Part shown: positions 1 through 4,903 of the stretch, in pieces
Layout: each line of letters starts with the position of its first letter
How positions within the stretch are numbered: position 1 is the first letter of the stretch
DNA from: Planctomycetota bacterium
Lineage (GTDB): Bacteria > Planctomycetota > SZUA-567
NCBI GenBank assembly: GCA_031278535.1
Contig: JAITKH010000138.1
Span: forward strand, 1 to 6,766
Reading direction: 5' to 3'
Length of the DNA stretch: 6,766 nt
Notes under the pieces: model-generated
Seen by the model: the letters and a program-made list of their open reading frames with translations, nothing else
The model's database searches: none
Told to the model about the DNA's origin: nothing
Made by a program: the position numbers and the translations under genes

Positions 1-446
1 TCCCTGGCCAGCATCTCGCCGATCCGGAAACGCCGGCCCACGCCGCGAAGGAAATCGAGCAGGGTGAGGGAAAGGAGCCAGTCGGCGTTGTTCACCAGCA
101 TGGCGGCGCCGCAGCCGAAATCGAGGAATCTCTCGAGCTGTCCGCGGATGCCGGCGACGTTTTCCCGTACCCGGTCCATATCGAGAAGATTCCTTTCGGA
201 GCTGCGGCCGGAGGGATCGCCGATGCACCCGGTGGCGCCGCCGACCAGTACCACCGGCCTGTGGCCGAAATCCTGGAGGCGGCGCATGGTGACGACGGCA
301 AAGAGATTGCCGAGCTGGAGGCTGTGAAAAGAGGGATCGAAACCGCAATAGAACGAAACCCTTTCCCCGGAAAAAACTTCCCCCAGGCCGGGATCGGAAA
401 CGGCGTCGACGATGCCGCGCGCCGACAGTTCCTCCAATGCGCCCAT
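1..446 (-). CDS. tyrS: Tyrosyl-tRNA synthetase, N-terminal part (truncated by window edge)
   Basis: Cytoplasmic class I aminoacyl-tRNA synthetase that activates tyrosine with ATP and charges tRNA-Tyr. The first 148 residues are present; the family is usually about 400-430, so the rest lies beyond base 1. Visible landmarks are the tyrosine-pocket stretch YCGFDPS (residues 33-39), the HIGH-equivalent QLGN (44-47), the near-invariant block GGATGCIGDPSG (69-80) followed by SSERNLL, and NNADW (119-123). The alignment with Bacillus-type TyrRS is collinear with a one-residue offset. Odd: both histidines of HIGH are replaced (Q44, N47), and the helpful Thr of FDPT is Ser. Start: ATG at 446 with a weak purine-rich site (AGAGAAG) just upstream. 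It is the only start giving a normal N-terminus and lies about 40 nt below a good promoter. It is transcribed away from the pilus operon. The family assignment is very secure. Confidence 0.95.
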   Translation of the reverse strand, partial: MGALEELSARGIVDAVSDPGLGEVFSGERVSFYCGFDPSFHSLQLGNLFAVVTMRRLQDFGHRPVVLVGGATGCIGDPSGRSSERNLLDMDRVRENVAGIRGQLERFLDFGCGAAMLVNNADWLLSLTLLDFLRGVGRRFRIGEMLAR

Positions 447-466
447 GTCTTCTCTTTCGTAACGGG

Positions 467-496
467 TTGACGAAATCGCACCCCATGCTGTAAAAT
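467..496 (+). promoter_or_regulatory. Predicted sigma70-type promoter of the pilMNOP operon
   Basis: TTGACG (467-472) and TAAAAT (491-496) are separated by 18 nt, and each hexamer matches consensus at 5 of 6 positions. The start site would be near 503, giving a leader of about 185 nt before pilM. It is the best promoter-like sequence in the window, sits directly upstream of the operon and lies in an AT-rich pocket of otherwise GC-rich DNA. No regulator site is recognised, but the -10 box shares bases with the divergent tyrS promoter. Confidence 0.6.
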
Positions 497-521
497 ATAT
501 GTGGGCGGCCTTTCCAGGCAA
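494..521 (-). promoter_or_regulatory. Predicted sigma70-type promoter of tyrS
   Basis: Reading the minus strand, TTGCCT (521-516) and TATATT (499-494) are separated by 16 nt. They match the -35 and -10 consensus at 4 of 6 and 5 of 6 positions. Transcription would start near 487, giving a leader of about 40 nt before the tyrS ATG. The -10 box overlaps the oppositely directed pilus-operon -10 box at 494-496. Prediction from consensus only. Confidence 0.5.
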
Positions 522-560
522 TGGAAAACCGCTGCCGGGGAAAGTTCCCGGACATCCGTC

Positions 561-582
561 GGGAGAAAGGGAGGGAAGGGGG
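561..582 (+). other. Canonical G-quadruplex motif in the pil leader
   Basis: Four G tracts on the sense strand: GGG (561-563), GGG (569-571), GGG (573-575) and GGGGG (578-582). The loops are AGAAA, A and AA. This satisfies the G3+N1-7 pattern within a 23-nt all-purine run (561-583). It would form in the mRNA as well as in the non-template DNA strand, about 105 nt upstream of the pilM start. Formation is not shown; only the pattern is visible. Confidence 0.6.
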
Positions 583-674
583 ACATTTTCCGAAAGGCGC
601 TCCGGCGCGGCGGGAAAGTATTTTTTGGAGGATTCTGTCCGCCGGGCCGCTTCGAGGTTCCCGGTCCGGCGTGT

Positions 675-681
675 AAAAGGG
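675..681 (+). promoter_or_regulatory. Ribosome binding site deciding the pilM start
   Basis: AAAAGGG lies 6-7 nt before the ATG at 688. A second purine patch, GAGG (683-686), is too close to serve. This site, plus the position of the actin-fold phosphate-1 motif at residues 11-25, favours 688 over upstream in-frame codons back to 499. Confidence 0.55.
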
Positions 682-687
682 CGAGGC

Positions 688-1698
688 ATGGCCAAGCGAC
701 ATAAAAAGAATACCATAGTCGGACTGGATCTCGGAACCAGTTCCGTCAAACTGGTTGAGTTGACCTGCAAGGCCGAAAACCTCACCATGGCGGCTTGCGC
801 CTATATTCCCGTGGAAGATCCTTCCCTGTACGATATTGCGATAAAGGCGGCAATCAAGACGGCGACGACCAAGGCGAAGCGGGTGGTCGTCGGTTTCAGC
901 GGCAAGAGCACGCTGCTCCAGGACATAACCCTGCCGAACGGCCACGACGACAATCTGGACGAAGCGGTGGCCGAAGAAGTCGCGAAATACATTCCCTATG
1001 ACGTCAGCGAGGCCCAGATCGATTACCATGCCTTTGAGGATGGCGACAATCAGACGCGGCTGCTTCTGGCGGCGGTTCGGCAACAAGATGTAGATGACAA
1101 GCTGGAGATTTTGTTCAACGCCGGCGTCACGCCCATTCAGATAGACGTGGAATTGGTGGCATTGGCGAACGCCGCTGAAACCGCGAACATCGGGGAAGAG
1201 TTTTTCCCGGAGGGAAAGGGGGTGGGAATCGTCAATTTCGGCGCCTCAAAAACCCTCATCACCATCACGGACGGAAAATACAGCGTGTTTCGGGAGTTTC
1301 CGGTCGGGGGCATTGCCCTGACCGAAATGATCTCGCAGCGGGTCGGCTGCGCCATGACGGCGGCGGAACAAATCAAGCTGGTGCCGGGCGACAAGATGGA
1401 CTTGGTGAAAGACGCCATCTATCCCGGCCTTGAGGATATAGCCGCCGAAATACAGTCGTGCCTGGACTCTTACAAAAATGCTTCCAGGGGCCGCAAGGCG
1501 GAGAAGCTTCTGCTTTCTGGAGGGCTGATCGCCTTTCCCGGCATTGTTGCCCTCTTTACCCGGATGACCAAGACCGAAGCAAGCGTCTTCAATTCCTTCG
1601 GGCCGGCAATCATATCCAAGGGAGCCGAGGGGGTCATGGAAGCGCACGGGCACGAAATGGCGGTGGCGTTTGGATTGGCCTGTCACGCCCGGGACTGA
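688..1698 (+). CDS. pilM: Type IV pilus assembly ATPase PilM (actin-like)
   Basis: Cytoplasmic actin/FtsA-fold protein of the pilus inner-membrane platform; in studied systems it binds ATP and the cytoplasmic tail of PilN. The protein is 336 residues, close to the family's usual 340-370. Seen in order: phosphate-1 motif VGLDLGTSSVKLVEL (11-25), the PilM signature around EEVAKYIPYDVSEAQIDYH (96-114), IDVELVALANA (152-162), phosphate-2 segment IVNFGASKTLITI (181-193), EFPVGGIALTEMI (203-215) and the adenosine-site segment LLLSGGLIAFPGI (274-286). The start at 688 has an AAAAGGG site and puts the first motif at the normal distance. It is the first gene of the operon, 31 nt before pilN. Alternatives such as FtsA or EutJ are unlikely given the neighbouring pilN and pilO. 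Confidence 0.93.
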   Translation: MAKRHKKNTIVGLDLGTSSVKLVELTCKAENLTMAACAYIPVEDPSLYDIAIKAAIKTATTKAKRVVVGFSGKSTLLQDITLPNGHDDNLDEAVAEEVAKYIPYDVSEAQIDYHAFEDGDNQTRLLLAAVRQQDVDDKLEILFNAGVTPIQIDVELVALANAAETANIGEEFFPEGKGVGIVNFGASKTLITITDGKYSVFREFPVGGIALTEMISQRVGCAMTAAEQIKLVPGDKMDLVKDAIYPGLEDIAAEIQSCLDSYKNASRGRKAEKLLLSGGLIAFPGIVALFTRMTKTEASVFNSFGPAIISKGAEGVMEAHGHEMAVAFGLACHARD

Positions 1699-1729
1699 GG
1701 CGGCGGGTGCGCGAAAGGGAGGCGGCGCC

Positions 1730-2563
1730 ATGATTACCATCAACCTTTTGCCCGAGGTGATGCGCAAGAAAAGCGGCATGCCGGTGATGCACTTTATCGG
1801 CATTTGCGCGGGAGTGGCCATCTTCGCCCTTCTCGGCTACGCCGTATTTTATTACACCTATTCCGTCATCCCGGCGCTGACCCAAAGGCGAGCCGTCCTG
1901 GACAGACAGAAAAAGGAACGTGCGGACCAGGCGGGGGAATTGAAGAAGATCGAGGCTGACATCGCCAAATACGCGAATTACGTCAATGCCGTGAAAACCC
2001 TCTACCGCAACCGCGTGGTATGGGCGAAAATCCTGGCCGACATCAAGAATATCGTCAATTTCGATCCGTCCATGAGTTTTTACAACTCCGACATGCGCCA
2101 TATCTGGTTCACCAAGATGACCGGTTCGGGAAAAACCATAACCTTGAACGGTTTCGCCACCGCCGCCACCGAAACGGAGGCGATGCAGATGCCGGAACTG
2201 CTGCTCAAGGAATTTCGCGTCTATGCGCCCGTGACGCTGCCCGAAAAAGACGAGGAGGAACGGCTGCGGACGCGCCTGAAGACGGTCATGATCGAATACG
2301 AAGCGCTGCGCCGCAACAATCCCGATCTTCCCCTTCTGGGGCCGGAAGAGGAGGATATCCGCAAACGCTTGGAGGACATCAAAAACATCAAGTCCGGCGG
2401 CATCGCCACAATTCCTTTCCTGGCGCTCATATCGCCGGAATCGCTCCGGCTTATCAACGTCAACTGGAGCGCGGCGCCCAGGCCCCGCGGGCAGAGGACG
2501 GATTCGAGCGGGAATTTCCCGAATCAGGCCTGGTCGTTCGGGATCACCATGAGTCTCAAGTAA
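1730..2563 (+). CDS. pilN: PilN-like type IV pilus inner-membrane protein
   Basis: Bitopic inner-membrane protein of the pilus alignment complex. It begins MITINLLPE, the PilN tail motif that inserts into PilM in known structures. A transmembrane helix spans about residues 19-47, followed by a charged coiled coil (about 50-90). A ferredoxin-like core follows: strand KTITLNGFATA (135-145), helix 147-162, and a final strand pair around LRLINVNWSAA (239-249) and WSFGITMSL (268-276). Odd: about 50 highly charged residues (171-222) are inserted before the last strands, making it 277 residues against about 180-220 for typical PilN. The ATG at 1730 has a strong AAAGGGAGG site 7 nt upstream and removes a 20-residue unrelated extension. 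pilO follows after 28 nt. Confidence 0.88.
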   Translation: MITINLLPEVMRKKSGMPVMHFIGICAGVAIFALLGYAVFYYTYSVIPALTQRRAVLDRQKKERADQAGELKKIEADIAKYANYVNAVKTLYRNRVVWAKILADIKNIVNFDPSMSFYNSDMRHIWFTKMTGSGKTITLNGFATAATETEAMQMPELLLKEFRVYAPVTLPEKDEEERLRTRLKTVMIEYEALRRNNPDLPLLGPEEEDIRKRLEDIKNIKSGGIATIPFLALISPESLRLINVNWSAAPRPRGQRTDSSGNFPNQAWSFGITMSLK

Positions 2564-2591
2564 GGCCGGCGGAACGGGGAGGAACAGCGGC

Positions 2592-3266
2592 ATGTTGGCA
2601 AACAAGAATGTGGTTGGCATGTTGGCGGCCGCGATAGTCCTTTTTCTCGGCGGAGTCTATTATTTGTCCACCCTTGTCCGATCCGCCGGAGATTTCTGGC
2701 CCTTTGAGAACGAGCCCGGCAGCCTGGTCGCCGGCATTTCCGGTCTCCAGAGGGATATCGCCAATCTCCAGGCGGAGATCAAGAAAATTCCTGAAGCCAA
2801 GGAGAGGCTTGCGGGAATAACCTCCGAATACGATCTGGCGACCAGGGTGCTGCCCCGGGAAAACAGTCCGGATCAGCTTATCGCCGCCATCAATACCAAG
2901 ACGTACCAGGCCGGGGTGATTCCCACCCGCCTCGTCCCCCGGGCCGCCCGGGCGCCAAGTCAGCCTGGCGGGCGGCAACGGGGCGGGGGAAGCACGCCCA
3001 GTTTCGAGGAGTGGACTTTCGAGCTTCTCATCACCGGCACGTATGATCAGATTGGCACGTTCGTCAACTACATGGAGGAGTTCGAAAGCACCGACACGGC
3101 CAGGACCGGAAGCGAGAAACGTTTTTTCCAGGTGCAGTCCATCGACATAACGGCCCAGGACAACGGGCTGGGCTTCATTGGCGGTTCCGGCGAGACGGGC
3201 GCCGAACGGCAGCGGCACCAGTGCCGTCTGGTTATGCAGACCTACCGGTACACCGGGAGCGAATGA
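2592..3266 (+). CDS. pilO: PilO-like type IV pilus inner-membrane protein
   Basis: Bitopic partner of PilN; PilN-PilO pairs link cytoplasmic PilM to periplasmic PilP. The protein is 224 residues: a short cytoplasmic tail, a transmembrane helix (about 8-30), a coiled coil (about 45-80), then the PilO core. The core shows IPEAKERLAGITSEYDLATRVLP (66-88), SPDQLIAAINTKTYQAGVI (92-110), WTFELLITGTYDQIGTFVNYMEEFE (141-165) and RFFQVQSIDITA (177-188), ending in the strand QCRLVMQTYRY (210-220). Odd: a Pro/Gly/Arg-rich linker (about 116-136) interrupts the core, and a glycine-rich one (191-205) precedes the last strand. The ATG at 2592 follows GGGGAGGA by 8 nt. Its stop overlaps an ATG of the next gene's frame, though that start is not preferred. 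Moderately divergent, but position and architecture support the call. Confidence 0.82.
   Translation: MLANKNVVGMLAAAIVLFLGGVYYLSTLVRSAGDFWPFENEPGSLVAGISGLQRDIANLQAEIKKIPEAKERLAGITSEYDLATRVLPRENSPDQLIAAINTKTYQAGVIPTRLVPRAARAPSQPGGRQRGGGSTPSFEEWTFELLITGTYDQIGTFVNYMEEFESTDTARTGSEKRFFQVQSIDITAQDNGLGFIGGSGETGAERQRHQCRLVMQTYRYTGSE
2938..2970. repeat. Two adjacent inverted repeats inside pilO
   Basis: CCCGGGC (2938-2944) and GCCCGGG (2946-2952) form a perfect 7-bp palindrome around one base. CGCCA (2953-2957) and TGGCG (2966-2970) form a second directly abutting stem. Both encode part of the low-complexity linker of the PilO-like protein. They could be mRNA hairpins, or simply a by-product of GC-rich Pro/Gly/Arg codons. 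Confidence 0.5.
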
Positions 3267-3282
3267 CGCCGCCGCTTTTTCT

Positions 3283-3289
3283 GGAGAAG
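3283..3289 (+). promoter_or_regulatory. Ribosome binding site deciding the pilP start
   Basis: GGAGAAG ends 3 nt before the ATG at 3293, with the GGAG core 6 nt away. The competing ATG at 3263, which overlaps the pilO stop, has GGGAG only 3 nt upstream and would put ten extra residues before the signal peptide. Confidence 0.5.
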
Positions 3290-3292
3290 ACG

Positions 3293-4003
3293 ATGCGAAA
3301 AGTCGCGTTCATGGCGGTTTTTTTCTGCCTCCTGCTTGCCTCGCGCCCCGAGGCCGCCTTTGGCGGCCAGCGGCGCGCGCAGGCGGCGCCTCCAAAAAAA
3401 GAAGACCCGTTCGACAAGATGTCGATCGAGGAAATTCGGAGCTACTACAGCTATTATTTCCCGAAAGGCGAACGCGATCCCTTGATCATGCGCCTGCCGA
3501 CGGACGCCGAACTCGGCATGATCAAGGAAGACGGCATGAAGGCGATTCCGACGATACCGGAAATGGAATCCGCCCTTTCGGAAATGCTGTCGATGATCGC
3601 CGACGCCCTGAAGCAATTGAAATATGATGAGGCGCTGAAATTGTCTGAAGACATGACGAACAGGGTCGAGAACGAGTGGCCGCCGCTGCGCCCGGAGATG
3701 ATCGAGTTGATCCGCCAGCGCGAAACTCTGCAGACTTACCGGCGATTGGCCGCCGATCTGAAGCTGAGACACGATATCCAGACGGAATTCGCGAGCATGA
3801 CGCTGAGAATCGACGGCGTGACCTGGTCCCGTTCCGACGCCAAGGCGATCGTGAACAGCCGGGCGCTGGCGGCGGGCGAATTGCTGCTGGCCGAAAGGCC
3901 GCAGGGGGATTTGCGGGTCGAGACCATTGACGAAAACGGCGTGGTGTTCCAATTCAAAAACGTCCGGTTCCGGAAACCCGTGGAACTTTTCGCCTCGCCC
4001 TGA
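3293..4003 (+). CDS. PilP-like exported pilus assembly protein
   Basis: Predicted exported protein of 236 residues in the pilP position. The N-terminus is a signal peptide: MRK, hydrophobic core VAFMAVFFCLLLA (4-16), polar end with possible cleavage near residues 21-24. There is no lipobox, although PilP is usually a lipoprotein. Then come a Pro/Lys-rich segment, the phrase ERDPLIM (60-66) reminiscent of the RDPF of PilP, and an alpha-helical region (about 88-168). The C-terminal domain resembles the small beta domain of PilP and T2SS GspB/GspC proteins: GVTWSRSDAKAIVNSRAL (175-192), ELLLA (196-200), LRVETIDENGVVFQFKNVRF (207-226). Such domains contact the secretin. The helical insert is not standard PilP. 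The start is set by GGAGAAG and the signal peptide. Last gene of the operon; no pilQ follows. The role is inferred from context plus a weak domain resemblance, so no symbol is given. Confidence 0.7.
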   Translation: MRKVAFMAVFFCLLLASRPEAAFGGQRRAQAAPPKKEDPFDKMSIEEIRSYYSYYFPKGERDPLIMRLPTDAELGMIKEDGMKAIPTIPEMESALSEMLSMIADALKQLKYDEALKLSEDMTNRVENEWPPLRPEMIELIRQRETLQTYRRLAADLKLRHDIQTEFASMTLRIDGVTWSRSDAKAIVNSRALAAGELLLAERPQGDLRVETIDENGVVFQFKNVRFRKPVELFASP

Positions 4004-4041
4004 TCCGTTGTTTCCCCGAATCGCCCGATTGCCTTCGACAT

Positions 4042-4884
4042 TTACGGCGCGGGAGAGTCCTTGCGCCGCAATTCGCCTTTTTCGTATTCTTCGTCGACGA
4101 TCAGGTTGCCTTTTTCGTCCCATTCCCGCCAGAACCCCTGCGGTACCCCAAGGGTAAGGCGTATTTCCCGCGCCTTGTTCCCGTTCGGATGGAACCAGGC
4201 CTGGACGCCGTCCATCACGTCGTCCGAATAGTTCAGGCTCATGTCGACGCCGCCGTCCGGACGAAAGAAAACGCTGGGGCCGCTTTTCCGGCCGCCCCGG
4301 AATGTCTCTTCGGCCTGGAGCAGTCCGTTCTCGTCCCAGATCCTCCGCACGCCCTCGATTTCCCCACAGGAAAAAGGCATGGCTGCCTGGATGGAGCCGT
4401 TCTCGTGATAGAAGGTCACCGTCCCGTCCTGGACGTCGGCGATCCATGGCGCCTCCACCGCCACCTGTCCCGAGGCGAACCAGGTCCTTTCCACCCCGTC
4501 CCGCTTGCCGCCGCGGTAGGGAATTTCGGCATGGGTGCCGTCCTCATGGTTGACGCGCTGCGCTCCCTCCAATTTGCCGGCGGCATATTGACCGGTTGAA
4601 AGCGGACGGCCCGCCTGGTCGAAAGTCTGGTAGGGGCCGTCGCGTTCGCCGTTCCGGTAGGAATAGCTCGCGATCATCCGGCCGTCGCCGGTCCACTGGC
4701 GCCATGTTCCAGAGTAACCCGGAGGAGGATCCAGTTTTCCGTCCGGCAGGCCGGCAGCCTGCCAGGCGTACAGGCGCCAGTGCCATTGTGGATTGGCGAA
4801 CGGGAGAAAAAGCCACCCCGCCGAGATCGGGAGAACGAGAAGCAGGCCGGCCGCGAAAATAATTTTTTTTGTTTTCCCGCTCAT
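4042..4884 (-). CDS. Membrane-anchored MORN_2/YwqK-type repeat protein
   Basis: A 280-residue protein of unknown function. A basic start (MSGKTKK) and hydrophobic segment (about 8-29) suggest an N-in signal anchor with the rest outside the cytoplasm. Residues about 58-274 are nine tandem repeats of 23-25 residues, each starting G(x)4W/F and carrying a central DG/NG/SG turn and a closing Y/F-x-x-G. Examples begin GPYQTFDQAG (83), GVERTWFASG (130), GVRRIWDENG (178) and GFWREWDEKG (250). This is the MORN_2 (YwqK) repeat. Databases often label such proteins 'antitoxin', but no toxin gene is adjacent here. The ATG at 4884 has GGAGG 4 nt upstream and lies 19 nt after the MFS stop, so the two are probably cotranscribed. 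An in-frame ATG at 4998 would overlap the MFS gene and add 38 residues with no anchor-like features; it was rejected. Confidence 0.8.
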   Translation of the reverse strand: MSGKTKKIIFAAGLLLVLPISAGWLFLPFANPQWHWRLYAWQAAGLPDGKLDPPPGYSGTWRQWTGDGRMIASYSYRNGERDGPYQTFDQAGRPLSTGQYAAGKLEGAQRVNHEDGTHAEIPYRGGKRDGVERTWFASGQVAVEAPWIADVQDGTVTFYHENGSIQAAMPFSCGEIEGVRRIWDENGLLQAEETFRGGRKSGPSVFFRPDGGVDMSLNYSDDVMDGVQAWFHPNGNKAREIRLTLGVPQGFWREWDEKGNLIVDEEYEKGELRRKDSPAP

Positions 4885-4903
4885 GACGCCTCCGCAATTG
4901 GGG

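Larger units (their letters stand above)
503..687 (+). promoter_or_regulatory. Long structured 5' leader of the pil operon
   Basis: Predicted untranslated leader between the promoter and the pilM ATG. It carries hairpins TTTCCA/TGGAAA (511-516 with 522-527, loop GGCAA), CCGGG/CCCGG (535-539 with 547-551) and CGGCGG/CCGCCG (608-613 with 639-644). A G-quadruplex motif lies at 561-582. An isolated GGAGG (627-631) sits in the loop of the third hairpin. It matches no riboswitch consensus I know (c-di-GMP-I, cobalamin, glycine, T-box and TPP were considered). The pilM frame stays open through it, but nothing in that translation resembles PilM. Confidence 0.4.

Noticed and set aside
499..687. In-frame upstream extension of pilM (63 extra codons)
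   Set aside because: The translation has no resemblance to PilM, starts inside the predicted promoter/start-site region and lacks an RBS at its first ATG; the ATG at 688 fits the family N-terminus.
503..687. Known riboswitch in the pil leader (c-di-GMP-I considered because of pili)
   Set aside because: The conserved core of the c-di-GMP-I class, and those of the cobalamin, glycine, TPP and T-box classes, were not found by eye.
2114..2137. Walker A-like GSGKT in PilN
   Set aside because: The P-loop needs a glycine four residues before the GK pair; here it is Lys129. The segment is the loop and strand of the ferredoxin-like domain, so no nucleotide binding is claimed.
1634..2620. 328-codon open frame on the minus strand opposite pilN
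   Set aside because: It is antisense to a clear pilN with good RBS and motifs; its Arg/His/Gly-rich composition is typical of shadow frames in GC-rich DNA.
3263..3292. Alternative pilP start overlapping the pilO stop (ATGA)
   Set aside because: Its Shine-Dalgarno spacing is poor (3 nt), and ten extra residues would precede a well-formed signal peptide; the ATG at 3293 has GGAGAAG.
4004..4041. Terminator in the convergent junction after the pil operon
   Set aside because: Only a 4-5 bp AATCG/CGATT repeat with a tiny loop and no T run is visible; too weak to call.
3242..4447. 401-codon open frame on the minus strand opposite the PilP-like gene and overlapping the MORN-repeat gene
   Set aside because: Arg-rich shadow frame with no motif; it conflicts with two better-supported genes.
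4042..4884. Toxin-antitoxin system based on the YwqK-type repeats
   Set aside because: The repeat family is often labelled antitoxin, but there is no small toxin gene beside it and the protein is membrane-anchored.
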